Source: Benzoatithermus sp963720725 | Lineage (GTDB): Bacteria > Pseudomonadota > Alphaproteobacteria > Geminicoccales > Geminicoccaceae | Direction of reading: 5' to 3' | DNA length: 64,000 nucleotides | Assembly: GCA_963720725.1 (NCBI GenBank) | Contig: CAVRGN010000003.1 | Location: 1,701,189 to 1,765,188 of the forward strand | Part shown: one piece after another, positions 1 to 9,900 of the stretch | Position numbering within the stretch: position 1 is the first letter of the stretch | How the letters are laid out: each line of letters starts with the position of its first letter | Position numbers and translations under genes: made by a program | The notes under the pieces: model-generated | What the model saw: only the letters and a program-made list of their open reading frames with translations | Database searches by the model: none | What the model was told of the DNA's origin: nothing

Positions 1-513
1 GGCATAGGCCGCCCGCCGCTGCGCGTCGTCCAGGTTGGGGACGATCACGCCGACCTCCAGGCCGAGCATCCGGTAGACGGCGCCCATCCAGCCGGCATCG
101 CGGCGGGCCAGGTAGTCGTTCACCGTGACGATGTGGACGCCCTTGCCTTCCAGCGCATTCAGGTAGGCGGCGAGCGTGGCCACGAGCGTCTTGCCCTCGC
201 CGGTCTTCATCTCGGCGATGCCGCCATGGTGCAGCACCATGCCGCCGATGAGCTGCACGTCGAAATGCCGCTGGCGCAGGGTACGCTTGGCAGCCTCGCG
301 CACGACCGCGAACGCCTCGACCATGAGATCGTCGAGAGTTTCGCTGGCGGTCAGACGCTGCCTGAATTCGTCCGTCTTGGCGCGCAACGCGTCGTCATCG
401 AGGGCGGAGATCGCCGGCTCGAGTGCATTGATCCGGTCGACGGTCTTGCGCAAGGACTTGACCGTCCGGTCGTTCGCCGAACCGAACAGCCGGCGAGCAA
501 GGACGCCGAGCAT
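1..513 (-). CDS. secA: Preprotein translocase ATPase SecA, N-terminal part (runs off the window)
   Basis: SecA is the ATPase that drives unfolded secretory proteins through the SecYEG channel. The first 171 residues are visible and read like the SecA N-terminus: MLGVLARRLFGSANDR at the start, QRHFDVQLIGG at residues 81-91, the Walker A loop MKTGEGKT ending at residue 109, and VTVNDYLARRD at 129-139, a classical SecA signature. The ATG at 513 is preceded by GGAAGG at a suitable distance. A good sigma70-type promoter lies about 60 nt upstream. The rest of the protein lies beyond position 1. Family identity is certain. Confidence 0.97.
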   Translation of the reverse strand, partial: MLGVLARRLFGSANDRTVKSLRKTVDRINALEPAISALDDDALRAKTDEFRQRLTASETLDDLMVEAFAVVREAAKRTLRQRHFDVQLIGGMVLHHGGIAEMKTGEGKTLVATLAAYLNALEGKGVHIVTVNDYLARRDAGWMGAVYRMLGLEVGVIVPNLDDAQRRAAYA

Positions 514-569
514 GCGTATTGGATCCTTCCAGGGATGGCCGGCGGGCGCGAGACACTACTATGAGCGGT

Positions 570-598
570 CAGATAGGTGCTGGGCCAGAGGCTGTCAA
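570..598 (-). promoter_or_regulatory. Probable sigma70-type promoter of secA
   Basis: On the minus strand a perfect -35 TTGACA (593-598) is separated by exactly 17 nt from TATCTG (570-575), a fair -10. The start codon of secA at 513 would follow a leader of about 50 nt. This is a motif-based prediction. Confidence 0.55.
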
Positions 599-626
599 TT
601 CGCCCCCGCAGGTCCCGGCCCGCGGT

Positions 627-1019
627 TCAGCCGCCCGGTTGCTTCAACCGGCGCACATTGGCGCGTACGCGCCGGTGGAAGGGTGTCAGTAGTGCCGTGG
701 CGACGCCGACCGTCTCCGCCGCCAGTGCCGCGGCATCCGTAGACCGCTTACGGCCGGATCGGCGCACCGCGTGGCGCGACAGCCGCTCGGCAGCCTCGCC
801 CATGGCTGCGGCCTTCTCCGTCACCATCAGTGTGAACTCGGGATCCGCCAGCTTGACGGGCTGCGCCATGGCGGCGCCCATCATCGCGGTGCGGGTGGCG
901 ATCACCTGCGCCGCGCCGAGGCTGGTCTCCAGCCAACTCACCCCAAGACGCGCCGCCTGCTGCTGAAGATTCCACAGCCCTGCCAGTCCCGTCGCCCTTG
1001 TGCGCCGCCGTCTCGCCAT
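627..1019 (-). CDS. Hypothetical protein, alanine-rich, phasin-like in composition
   Basis: A 130-residue protein of unknown function. The ATG at 1019 is chosen because it follows an AAGGGCGGGG Shine-Dalgarno-like stretch; an in-frame ATG 24 codons upstream would add a basic low-complexity extension. The N-terminus is strongly basic (MARRRRTR), the middle is amphipathic and Ala/Met rich (AAMMGAAMAQPVKLADPEF), and the C-terminus is again basic. This composition resembles phasins or other granule-associated alpha-helical proteins, but no diagnostic motif is visible, so that is only a suggestion. No signal peptide or membrane segment is seen. It lies upstream of secA on the same strand, but secA appears to have its own promoter. 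Confidence 0.6.
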   Translation of the reverse strand: MARRRRTRATGLAGLWNLQQQAARLGVSWLETSLGAAQVIATRTAMMGAAMAQPVKLADPEFTLMVTEKAAAMGEAAERLSRHAVRRSGRKRSTDAAALAAETVGVATALLTPFHRRVRANVRRLKQPGG

Positions 1020-1117
1020 CGCCCCGCCCTTCGCTGCCACCAGGACGAGGCTGCCCGAGCCTTGAGCCCGACGCAATCGACGCCGACGCATGGCAGCCCG
1101 GCGCCGCCGCGAGCAAG

Positions 1118-1396
1118 TCAGCCGGCCCGCAGCCTCACCACCGAGCCGGCGCCCTTGACCGAAGTACGCGACCGGATGCCGCTGGCGTCGGAGACGGTGA
1201 GGGTGAGCGCGTCGCCGGCGAGCAGGGTCACCCGGCAGTCACCGCCCAAGCCGGGCAGGGAGCGGTCGAGCGAGCCGACACCGGCGAAGGCCAGACGACG
1301 CAGCCCGTCCGGACGGCGCAGCTCCCAGCTGACCGACCATCTGGCCTGTGGATCGGCTTCGATCGCCATCCCCAAGCCACAGTGCTGCACGCTCAT
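1118..1396 (-). CDS. Small hypothetical protein (92 aa)
   Basis: Not recognised. The frame encodes a 92-residue soluble protein with alternating hydrophobic residues suggestive of a beta-rich fold (WSVSWELRRPDGLRRLAF, then CRVTLLAGDALTLTVSD). It reads in the same direction as its neighbours and codon use looks like real GC-rich coding sequence. The ribosome site before the ATG is weak. It could be a small conserved Rhodospirillales protein or a chance frame. Confidence 0.4.
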   Translation of the reverse strand: MSVQHCGLGMAIEADPQARWSVSWELRRPDGLRRLAFAGVGSLDRSLPGLGGDCRVTLLAGDALTLTVSDASGIRSRTSVKGAGSVVRLRAG

Positions 1397-1723
1397 TTCC
1401 GATCTCGCCAGCCGGTATCGGCCAGGTCGAGATCACTGTGTCGTCGGGTCTCGTGGAACCCGAATGCCAGGTCATTGCTCACGTTCGCCCTCATTTCCTG
1501 CCGCTCTTTTTGGCGGCCAATCAAATTGATGTTGATGCAGGTCGATCAATCTGGGGGTCACCATAGGTGCGATCGGACGCTCGTGTCGATCCCGAATGCA
1601 CCCGTTGCCATCCTCCGGCCCCCGAGCGGCAGGTCAGCTCGGGGATCGCCGCATTCTCGTCCTGATCCGCTCGCCCGGTAGGCCATTCCGGCGCCGCACT
1701 CACCCGGGTACCGCAAAGCAGTC
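1397..1723. other. Intergenic region without a supported gene
   Basis: This 327-nt stretch lies between the start of the 92-aa gene and the end of the alpha/beta hydrolase gene. Short frames exist on both strands but none has a ribosome site, a recognisable product or convincing codon bias. A locally AT-richer patch near 1505-1555 could hold a promoter for the leftward 92-aa gene, but no clear -35/-10 pair is visible. Confidence 0.4.
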
Positions 1724-3187
1724 CTATTCGGGCGACGCAGCCTCGATGCCTTCGCGAACCCGATCGAGAATGTAGGGGAAGAACGGGTTCGACGTCATGC
1801 GCATGAGCGAATTGAGGCTGATGATCAGGGCACCTCGCTCGCCGCGTGTCGCCATGGCGCCGAGATTGACGCCGAAATCGTCCTTGGGATCGGGATAGAG
1901 GCCGTACAGACCGTCATCGAGCGGGAACGGCAGCGCTACGTGGGACAGGGAGAAGACCCCGGGCGGATAGGCGAGATCCAGGGGGCGCGTGGTTTCGGTG
2001 GTGGCGCCCGCCGCCGTGGCGCGCTCGACCATCGTGCCGGTGGACGAGTCCGCATTGGCGATCACCACGGTCCGAAACGCCCGCGGGACCGGCGGCAGGA
2101 CGCGGCCCAGGATGTTGTTGGCACCCGTGCTCAGCAGGGGACCGAACTTGATCGAGCGGTTGAGGTCGAACAGGACGAGTTCGCTGCCGTTGGCCGGCAG
2201 GTGGGCGTAGAGACCGGTGATGATCGCCCGCGTGCTGACGGTGAAGTCGATCACGGACTGGAACGTCAGCACCGGTGCCAAGTCGGACAGCCGGCCGCCG
2301 CGGGCCATGCGCGCGATCTGCGCCTGGAGCGCCCGGCTGAGCTGGAACGACTGGCGCGCGCCGTTCACCGGGAACGAGTTGTACTTGAATGGGATGAATT
2401 CGGGCAGCACCGAGAGCCAGGCCGCCTTGGCGAAGGCGGGGAAGAAGGCGGGCCAGCCCGCGATTCCCGCAAAACGCGCGAACTCGGTGATGCCGATCAT
2501 GGGCGAGATCAGGACGATCCGGTCGGGCCGCGCCAGCTCGGGGTTCTCGATCGCGTCGAGGGCGTACTGCATGGCCAGTGCGCCGCCGTTGGAGAAGCCG
2601 ACGAGATGCAGCGGCTTGCCCGGACCGACACGGCGCCTGGCCTCGCGCACGGCCAGCCGCGTGGCGGCCGACCAGTCCTCCCACTCGATGTCGGTGAGCG
2701 CTGCCGGAACGGTGCCGTGCGCGGGCAGCCGGGGGATCAGCGCCAGGAAGCCGTGGTCGCGGTACAGTTCGCCGAGGTGGCGCTGGCTGTAGGGTGCGTC
2801 GGTGAGCCCATGGAGGAGGACGGCTACGCCGACGGGCTCACCGTCCGGTTCCAGCACGTGGCTGCGGTTCCAGTCCTCGGACAGATGGCCCGGATAGACC
2901 GGGCTGCCGGCAAAGTAGCGGTTGACCGGGACGCGCTCGGCCCGGTCCAGCTTCTGCGTCACCTCGGCGCCGACCTCGGCGAAGATCCTGTCTTCGGCCG
3001 CGAGATATTGGGCCCAGTCGGCCCGATCGAGTTCCTCGGCGGTCAGCTCGTCTGGGATGAAGGTGTGCCAGGGTTCCAGCGGCAGGCCACGTTGGGAATC
3101 CCAGACGCGGATGCCCAGGAAGGTGGCGAGGACGATGAGCGCCAGTGCTGCTGCGAGCCGCAGCAACCCGGGCAGGCGGGCCAGCAC
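1724..3187 (-). CDS. Alpha/beta hydrolase, membrane-anchored
   Basis: A 487-residue serine hydrolase. A single N-terminal membrane anchor (about residues 7-26) is followed by a periplasmic or membrane-facing catalytic domain: the oxyanion-side HGLTD at 126-130 and the nucleophile elbow GFSNGG with Ser199. Substrate is unknown; lipase/esterase activity is the default inference. I chose the GTG at 3187, 17 nt after the stop of the DUF2333 gene, because it begins directly before the hydrophobic anchor; the open frame runs further upstream but would overlap that gene throughout. The two genes are tightly spaced and very probably cotranscribed, suggesting a common envelope role. Confidence 0.85.
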   Translation of the reverse strand: MLARLPGLLRLAAALALIVLATFLGIRVWDSQRGLPLEPWHTFIPDELTAEELDRADWAQYLAAEDRIFAEVGAEVTQKLDRAERVPVNRYFAGSPVYPGHLSEDWNRSHVLEPDGEPVGVAVLLHGLTDAPYSQRHLGELYRDHGFLALIPRLPAHGTVPAALTDIEWEDWSAATRLAVREARRRVGPGKPLHLVGFSNGGALAMQYALDAIENPELARPDRIVLISPMIGITEFARFAGIAGWPAFFPAFAKAAWLSVLPEFIPFKYNSFPVNGARQSFQLSRALQAQIARMARGGRLSDLAPVLTFQSVIDFTVSTRAIITGLYAHLPANGSELVLFDLNRSIKFGPLLSTGANNILGRVLPPVPRAFRTVVIANADSSTGTMVERATAAGATTETTRPLDLAYPPGVFSLSHVALPFPLDDGLYGLYPDPKDDFGVNLGAMATRGERGALIISLNSLMRMTSNPFFPYILDRVREGIEAASPE

Positions 3188-3201
3188 GGCGGTTGTCCGT
3201 C

Positions 3202-4155
3202 TCAGTTGCGGAGCACCTGGCTCATCTCCTTGAGCTGCAGGACCAGGCGGTTGACGTAGAAGCCCTGCAGGGCAAGGTGGCTCGCGAACAGGGTGCCCCG
3301 GGGCGGGCCGTCGATCACGAACATCGGCCGCATGCGGCCGGCTTCCTGGAAGGTGCCCATGAGCTGGGCCCAGACGTTCTGCACATTGTTCTTCGGGCGG
3401 ATCACCGGCTCGAAGTCGACACCCAGCTCCTGCAGCAACATGTGATAGGCGTAGAGCCTGCCCTTGACCTGGTAGAACAGGCGATCGGCGTCGAAGTGGA
3501 TCGGCCACAGATTGGTCTCGCGGAGATGCCGCTCGATCAGCGCCGACTGGGCGCCGAGATCGAGCGCGATCCGGTCGACGGTGGCACCCAGCGAGTTGGT
3601 ACGGACGTCGAAGGTGGCAGCTTGCGACGCGACCTTCTGATTGTAGGCGATCAGTGCCTGCCGGGCCGCGCGATAGTTCTGCGCGCTGGTGATCGTCGGC
3701 AGGACGGATTTGCTGAAGTCGAAGAACCAGATGTCGGGCGGGAAGTTGAGCAGGCCGCGGGCGCGGCCGAGATCCGAATCGACGGCCGACGAGCCGCGGG
3801 TCCGGCCGATCTGATCCTCGAGCTCGATCGAGAACCTGGCCAGCGCGCCCTGGATGCCGCGTTGGAACGCGGCCGGGTGGATCAACAGGCCGTTCGGCCA
3901 GAAGAAGGGATCGGGCGGCTGCCACGCATGGTCCACCACCTCGCGCCCGAGCAGGGCCACCGCCATGTCGACCGTCCGGCTGCCGTTCTCGGTCGGTGCC
4001 GCGGGCATGAAGCCCGGGTCGTCGTCGACGCGGTAATATCCCCAGCTGCCGACGGCATAGTAGACGACCACGAACAGCGCGATGCCCAGGACCCAGCGGA
4101 CGATGCGACGCAGCGTTCCCGGGCCGGTCCTGGCGACGGCGACCTGTTCGTTCAT
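3202..4155 (-). CDS. DUF2333 family inner-membrane protein
   Basis: A 317-residue protein that reads like the DUF2333 family of uncharacterised proteobacterial envelope proteins. One membrane segment lies near residues 18-38 (VLGIALFVVVYYAVGSWGYY), followed by a long soluble part with the family-like stretches DHAWQPPDPFFWPNGLLIHPA and DRLFYQVKGRLYAYHMLL, where the whole middle is well conserved in the family. ATG at 4155 has GGAG six nt upstream. It is the first gene of a two-gene unit with the alpha/beta hydrolase. Function is not known. Confidence 0.85.
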   Translation of the reverse strand: MNEQVAVARTGPGTLRRIVRWVLGIALFVVVYYAVGSWGYYRVDDDPGFMPAAPTENGSRTVDMAVALLGREVVDHAWQPPDPFFWPNGLLIHPAAFQRGIQGALARFSIELEDQIGRTRGSSAVDSDLGRARGLLNFPPDIWFFDFSKSVLPTITSAQNYRAARQALIAYNQKVASQAATFDVRTNSLGATVDRIALDLGAQSALIERHLRETNLWPIHFDADRLFYQVKGRLYAYHMLLQELGVDFEPVIRPKNNVQNVWAQLMGTFQEAGRMRPMFVIDGPPRGTLFASHLALQGFYVNRLVLQLKEMSQVLRN

Positions 4156-4252
4156 TGTTCGCTCCGCTCCGTCCGCATGGCCGTATCGCGCATCGGCCGG
4201 CAGGGACCCGTTGCCTCCGGCGGTCGCTGTCTTGGCCGGTCGACAGGCGGCA

Positions 4253-6091
4253 TCAACCCGCCTGCTCCTCTGGCTCCCGATGCGCCCGCAACTCGGGCGT
4301 AGGGCGTGCCTGCTCCTCCGGCCGACGCTCGAACGCCCCGCCGTCGCCGGTGCCGCGCATGGTCTGGATGAAGACCTGGGTGGCGCCGGCCAGCATGCCC
4401 AAGTGCCGCAGCGCGTAGCCCATCAATCCGAACGCGACCTCACGTTCACCCATGATGGCCAAGCCTACACCCTCCCGCGCCATGGCGGCCACCTCGCTCT
4501 CGCTGCCGGCGCGGACCGCAATCTCGATGTCCGCGTTCTGCTCGCGGGCAAGCTCGATGATCCGCGGCGTCTGGAAGCCCTCGGGCGCGGCAAGGACCAG
4601 CACCCGGGCGCTCGCGGCGTGTGCCTGCTCGAGCACTCCCAGCGCCGTCGCATCGCCCAGGACGGCCGGAATGTCCATGGACCGCAGCTCGATCACACGC
4701 TGCCGGTCTTGTTCGACGACCACGACCGGCAACTCCATCGAGCGCAGGCCTTCGACCACGATCCGGCCGACGCGACCATAGCCGACGACGATGGCGTGGT
4801 CCGCCGCCGGGACGGCCGGGCCGGCGTGGAGCACCTTCTCCTTCCCGCCTTGCCCTTCGACGGGCGGTATCGCCGCTCCGGCCCTGGCCTCGAGCCGCGC
4901 TCCGAGCCGGTGGGTCACCGCAAAGACGGCCGAGTTGGCCATGATGGAGAGGATGGCCCCGGCCAGGATCAGGTCACGTCCCTCGATCGGCAGCAGATTG
5001 AGCTGCACGCCGAGGCCGGCCAGGATGAACGAGAACTCGCCGATCTGGGCAAGGCTGGCCGAAACCAGAAGTGCGGTCCGCACCTGGTAGCCGCCCGCGA
5101 TCACGATGCCGAACGCCGCCACCGACTTGGCCAGAAGGATCACGCCGAGCACCGTCAGCGTGGCCAGAGGCTCCCGGACGATGATGGAGGGATCGAACAG
5201 CATCCCCACCGAGACGAAGAACAGCACCGCGAAGGCGTCCTGCAGCGGCAGGGAATTGGCTGCGGCCCGGTGGCTGAAATCGCTCTCGGCCAGCACCACC
5301 CCGGCAAAGAAGGCGCCGAGTGCGAACGAGACCCCGAACAGCTCGGCCGAGCCGAAGGCGATGCCCAATGCGACCGCGAGGACGGCCAGGGTGAACAGCT
5401 CGCGCGAGCCGGTGCGCGCGACCTGGGTCAAGATCCACGGGATGGCGCGCTGGCCGACCACGAGCATGAGCGCCAGGAAGAGCGCGACCTTGACCAAGGT
5501 GACGGCCAGCGTGAGCCACAGGCCGCCGCCGCCGGCCTGTCCCGCCAGACCGCGCGTGTCGCCGCCGAGCGCGCCGGCCAAGGCCGGCAGCATCACGAGG
5601 GCCAGGACCATGGCGAGGTCCTCGACGATCAGCCAGCCGACGGCGATCCGCCCGGGCCCGGAATCGAGCACGCCGCGCTGCTCGAGGGCGCGCAACAGGA
5701 CGACCGTGCTCGCGACCGACAGCGCGAGCCCGAGGACCAATCCGGCCCCGAACGACCAGCCCCACAGCCAGGCGATGGCGATGCCCAGGCCGGTCGCCGC
5801 GGTCATCTGCCCCAGGGCGCCCGGGACGGCAATCCGACGGACCGCCATCAGGTCGCCGATCGAGAAGTGCAGGCCCACGCCGAACATCAGCAGGATGACG
5901 CCGATCTCGGCGAGCTGGTTCGCCAGCAGCTGATCGCCGACATAGCCCGGGGTGAATGGACCGATGACGACGCCGGCGAGCAGGTAGCCGACCAGCGGCG
6001 GCAGTCTGGCCTTGTTCGCGAGGAAGCCCCCGGCGAACGCCACGACGAGGCTCATCACGATCGTGGCGATCAGCTCGGTTTCGTGATGCAT
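4253..6091 (-). CDS. Kef/YbaL-type monovalent cation:proton antiporter (CPA2) with TrkA-N domain
   Basis: A 612-residue CPA2 antiporter expected to exchange K+ (or Na+) for protons at the inner membrane. The first ~390 residues form about a dozen membrane helices beginning LIATIVMSLVVAFAGGF and including the GVILLMFGVGLHFS segment typical of Kef proteins. A cytosolic TrkA-N/RCK domain follows, starting near residue 430, with the Rossmann nucleotide motif VVGYGRVGRIVVEGL. Length and domain order match the YbaL subgroup rather than KefB/C; no KefF/G-type ancillary flavoprotein lies next to it. The C-terminal 25 residues are charged and Pro/Glu-rich. Confidence 0.92.
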   Translation of the reverse strand: MHHETELIATIVMSLVVAFAGGFLANKARLPPLVGYLLAGVVIGPFTPGYVGDQLLANQLAEIGVILLMFGVGLHFSIGDLMAVRRIAVPGALGQMTAATGLGIAIAWLWGWSFGAGLVLGLALSVASTVVLLRALEQRGVLDSGPGRIAVGWLIVEDLAMVLALVMLPALAGALGGDTRGLAGQAGGGGLWLTLAVTLVKVALFLALMLVVGQRAIPWILTQVARTGSRELFTLAVLAVALGIAFGSAELFGVSFALGAFFAGVVLAESDFSHRAAANSLPLQDAFAVLFFVSVGMLFDPSIIVREPLATLTVLGVILLAKSVAAFGIVIAGGYQVRTALLVSASLAQIGEFSFILAGLGVQLNLLPIEGRDLILAGAILSIMANSAVFAVTHRLGARLEARAGAAIPPVEGQGGKEKVLHAGPAVPAADHAIVVGYGRVGRIVVEGLRSMELPVVVVEQDRQRVIELRSMDIPAVLGDATALGVLEQAHAASARVLVLAAPEGFQTPRIIELAREQNADIEIAVRAGSESEVAAMAREGVGLAIMGEREVAFGLMGYALRHLGMLAGATQVFIQTMRGTGDGGAFERRPEEQARPTPELRAHREPEEQAG

Positions 6092-6126
6092 TGCCTGAGC
6101 CGCTCAGCCGGACACGGCGTGCGGGT

Positions 6127-6504
6127 CTAGACCCCCTGCTGCCGGCGCCAATCGTTGAACAGGCGCTGCTCCTCGATCTCGATCCGGGTCTGCTCCTGCT
6201 GCAGCGCCTGCTGCCGCTGGAAGTCGAGCTGCATCTGCTGGGCGGTCTGCCGGTCCTGGACCGCCTGCTGCCGCTGGCGCTCCTCGGCCTGACGATCCAC
6301 GGTCATGTTGCCGGCGAGACCGCCGACCGCACCGCCGATCAGCATGCCCGTCGTGTTGTTGCCGAACAGGAGCCGACCGGCACCCGCCCCCGCCGCCGCC
6401 CCGGCTGCCGTGCCGACGCCAGGCGAGCCGGTTCCGCCGCCGTCCATGCAGCCGGCGAGCGCGAGGATCGCCATGCCCACCAGCGGTGCCTTGAGCTTCG
6501 TCAC
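6127..6504 (-). CDS. Glycine-zipper lipoprotein with charged coiled-coil tail
   Basis: A 125-residue small envelope protein. It starts at a GTG that overlaps the stop of the EF-hand gene (GTGA), so translation is probably coupled. Residues 1-20 form a lipoprotein signal with lipobox LALAGC. A glycine-zipper membrane segment follows (AAGAAAGAGAG, then IGGAVGGLAGN), then a Gln/Glu/Arg-rich tail (RQRQQAVQDRQTAQQMQ) that would form a coiled coil. Glycine-zipper 2TM lipoproteins such as SlyB/OsmB/Rcp-like proteins stabilise the outer membrane. It is the last gene of the RND-pump operon, which suggests, but does not prove, a structural role near that pump. Confidence 0.8.
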   Translation of the reverse strand: MTKLKAPLVGMAILALAGCMDGGGTGSPGVGTAAGAAAGAGAGRLLFGNNTTGMLIGGAVGGLAGNMTVDRQAEERQRQQAVQDRQTAQQMQLDFQRQQALQQEQTRIEIEEQRLFNDWRRQQGV

Positions 6505-6932
6505 GACGCACCTCCCGTCTCTTGCTCGACGATCGTCACCATCTCCTCGAACGAGAGGCCGCCGTCGCCGTCGGTGTCGCCCGCCTTCAGCGCGCGCAGC
6601 TTGTTGGCCATCACTTCGTCGAAGCTCAAGACCCCGTCGCCGTTGGTGTCGACGCGCTTGAACTGGGCCGGATCGTGCGGCCCAAGCTCCTCGGGCGTCA
6701 GCGTGCTGCTGCCGTCCTTGTCGAGCGTGGCGAAGCCGCGCGCCGCGTCGCGCGCCAGCTCGGCCTCGGTGATCACGTTGTTGCCGTCGGTATCGGCGGC
6801 GATGAAGGCGATCTCCTCGACCGAGTACTCCGGACCCGTCTGGGCCCTGGCGTCGGCGCCGAGGAACATCGCGGCGGTGGCGGCGAGGGACGCAAGGCCC
6901 AGTCGCCGTATCCGTCCCGCAGTCAGGGTCAC
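6501..6932 (-). CDS. Secreted EF-hand calcium-binding protein
   Basis: A 143-residue exported protein with a signal peptide ending near ADARAQ and four EF-hand loops in a row: DTDGNNVITEAE, DKDGSSTLTPEE, DTNGDGVLSFDE and DTDGDGGLSFEE. All have Asp/Asn/Glu at the calcium-coordinating positions, so four calcium ions could be bound in the periplasm. I chose GTG at 6932, which has GGGGAG seven nt upstream; an ATG at 6950 is also in frame and overlaps the stop of the RND gene. It sits between the pump and a lipoprotein gene in an overlapping operon, so it may sense or buffer Ca2+ for that system (inference). Confidence 0.88.
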   Translation of the reverse strand: MTLTAGRIRRLGLASLAATAAMFLGADARAQTGPEYSVEEIAFIAADTDGNNVITEAELARDAARGFATLDKDGSSTLTPEELGPHDPAQFKRVDTNGDGVLSFDEVMANKLRALKAGDTDGDGGLSFEEMVTIVEQETGGAS

Positions 6933-6946
6933 GCCTTCTCTCCCCA

Positions 6947-9900
6947 TCAAGTGGTTGCGGCTTCGCCCGCAGGCATCGCCTCGGGTGCGGTATCGGCACC
7001 ATAGCAGGCGACGTAGAGTGCGGGCAGGAACACCAGCGTCAAAAGCGTGCCCGCCAGCAGGCCGCCCATGATCGCGAACGCCATCGGCCCCCAGAACACG
7101 GTCGGTGCGATCGGGACCATGCCGAGTATGGTCGACAGCGCGGTCAGCATGATCGGCCGAAAGCGGGTGGTCCCTGCCTCGATGGCCGCATCCAGGACGT
7201 TGCGGCCGGCTCGGCGTTCGGACTCGATCTGGCCCACCAGGATCACCGCGTTCTTGGTGATGATGCCAATCAGGGCCAGGCAGCCAAGCAGCGCCACGAA
7301 CCCGAGCGGGCGGTCGAAGGCAAGCAGGGCCGCGACCACGCCGATCAAGCCGAGGGGCGCCACCGCCAGCACGATGAACAGCCGCCCGAAGCTGCGGAGC
7401 TCGAACATCAGCACCGTCAGCATGATCAACAGCATCACCGGCACGACGGCGACGACCGACGCCTGCGACGCAGCACTCTCCTCGACCGTGCCGCCCACTT
7501 CGACCGTATAGCCCTGTGGCAGCCCCTGGCGGAATTCGGCGATCTGCTCTCCGAGCGCGTCGACCGCCGTTGCCGGCAGGATGCCCGGGACCACGTCCGC
7601 CTGCACCGTGAGCGTCGGCACGCGGTCGCGCCGCCAGATCAGCGGAAAGTCCTGGGTGAACTCGAAGGTCGCGAACTGGCTCAGCGGCACGGTGCGGCCG
7701 TTGGGCAGGGGCACCTGCAGCGTCGGCAGCGTGGTGAGCGACACACGCTGCTCGTCGGTGGCACGCGCCACCACGTCGACCAGGTAGATGTCGTCGCGCA
7801 CCTGGGTGACCGGGGCCCCGGTGAGCACGGTGTTGAGCACGCCCGCCAGCGCTTCGGAGCTGAGCCCGAGCAGCCGCGCCTCGTTCTGGTCGACGCGGAT
7901 CCGGACCTCGCGGGTGGGCTCCACCCAGTCGAAGTTGGTGCGCAGCGTGTCCGGGCTCGCGGCCACCACCTGGGCGAGATCGAGCGCGAGCGAGCGCACC
8001 ACCGACGGGTCGGGTCCACCCACGCGGTACTGGATCGGCCAGCCGACGGGCGGTCCGAGCTCGAGCGGTGCCACGCGCGCGATCACGCCCGGGAACTCCT
8101 CGGCCAGCCGCTGCTCCAGCTTCTGGTGCAGGCGTTCGCGCGCATCGACGTCCTTGGCGACGATCACGGCCTGGGCGAAGAACGGGTTGGCGAGCTGGAC
8201 GTCGAGCGGCAGGTAGAAGCGGATCGCACCCTGCCCGACATAGGTGCTCCAGCGCAGCACGTCGGTATCCCCGTCCAACAACGAATCGAAGCGTGCCGAG
8301 AGCGTGTCGCTCGCGAAGATCGAGGCGTTCTGCGGCAGGTTCAGGTCGACGAGAAGCTCGGGCCGGTCCGACGAGGGGAAGAATTGCCGCGGCACCAGCG
8401 GCAGGAGCAGGATCGATCCCACGAACAGGCCAAGCGTGACCAGGATGGTCAGCCAGCGGGCCTTGAGCGCCACGGTGAGGAAGCCGCGATACCAGCGCAC
8501 CAGCCGCGGCGGCTCGGGCGGCGGGCCGGGCTCGGGCACCTTCAAGATGAACAGGCTCAGCAGCGGCGCGAAGATCACCGCGACCAGCCAGGAGACGAGA
8601 AGTGCGATGGAGACCACCGCGAACAGGGTGAAGGTGTACTCACCCGCCGAGCTCTGGGCGAAGCCGATCGGCACGAAGCCGGCGATGGTGACCAGCGTGC
8701 CGGCGAGCATGGCGATCGCATAGGTCCGGAACGCGTACATGGACGCTTCCGGCTTGCTGTCGCCGGCGGCGAGCCTGGTGAGCGTCGCATCCGTCGTGGT
8801 CATGGCATCGTCGACCATGAGTGCCAGCGCGATGATCAGGGCGCCCAGCGAGATGCGCTGCATGTCGATGCCGGCGACCAGCATGATCGCGAACACGACC
8901 GCCAGCGTGAGCGGGATCGCCAGCGCCACGACCAGGCCAGGGCGCACGCCCAGGCTGAGGAAGCTCATGGCGAGGATGATCGCCACGGCCTGCCACAAGG
9001 ACTCCATGAACTCGCCGATGGCATTCTCGACCGTCACCGGCTGGTTGGCGACCAGATGCGGCTCGATGCCGATCGGCAGGTCGCGCTGGACGCGGGCGAG
9101 CGCCGCCTCGATGTTGCCGCCGAGGGCCAGGACGTCGCCGCCGTCGCGCATGGCGATGCCCAGCCCGATCGCCGGCTGGCCGTTGACGCGGAACATGGCC
9201 TGCGGCGGATCGGAGAATCCGCGCCTGACGGTGGCGATGTCGCTCATCCGGATCATGCGGCCGTTGGCGACGAAGTTGATGTCCAGGATGTCCTGCTCGG
9301 ATCGGAAGGCGCCGCTCACGCGCACGGAGATCCGCTCGTCGCCGGTCTCGATCATCCCGGCCGGCCGGACGTCGTTCTGGGTGCGGATCGCGGCCAGCAG
9401 CGCCGAGCGGTCGATGCCCAGGCTGGCCAGCTGCTCCATCGAGAACTCGACGAAGATCACCTCGTCCTGCGCGCCGATCAGGTCGATCTTCGACACGTCC
9501 GGCACGTTCAGGAGCTCGGAGCGGACCTGCTCGACATAGTCGCGCAGCTCGCGCTGCGAGAAGCCGTCGGCGGTGAAGCCGTAGATGATGCCGAACACGT
9601 CGCCGAAGCGGTCGTTGAAGAACGGTCCGACCACGCCGCGCGGCAGGGTGTGCCAGATGTCGGCGACGTCGTTGCGCACCCGCTGCCAGGTCGCAGGCAC
9701 CTCCGCGCCGCCGACGCTGCCCTGGAGATCGACGAAGATCGTCGTGGCGCCGGGGCGGGTATAGCTGCGCAGGACGTCGAGTCCGGGAATCTCCTGCAGC
9801 TGGCGCTCGATCCGCTCCGTCACCTGCAGGAGCGTGTCGTCGAGGGTGGCGCCCGGCCAACCCGCGGCCACCACCATCGTCCGGATGGTGAAGGCGGGAT

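Noticed and set aside
1239..1703. Small frames in the gap before the hydrolase gene
   Set aside because: No ribosome site, no recognisable product, overlapping frames on both strands.
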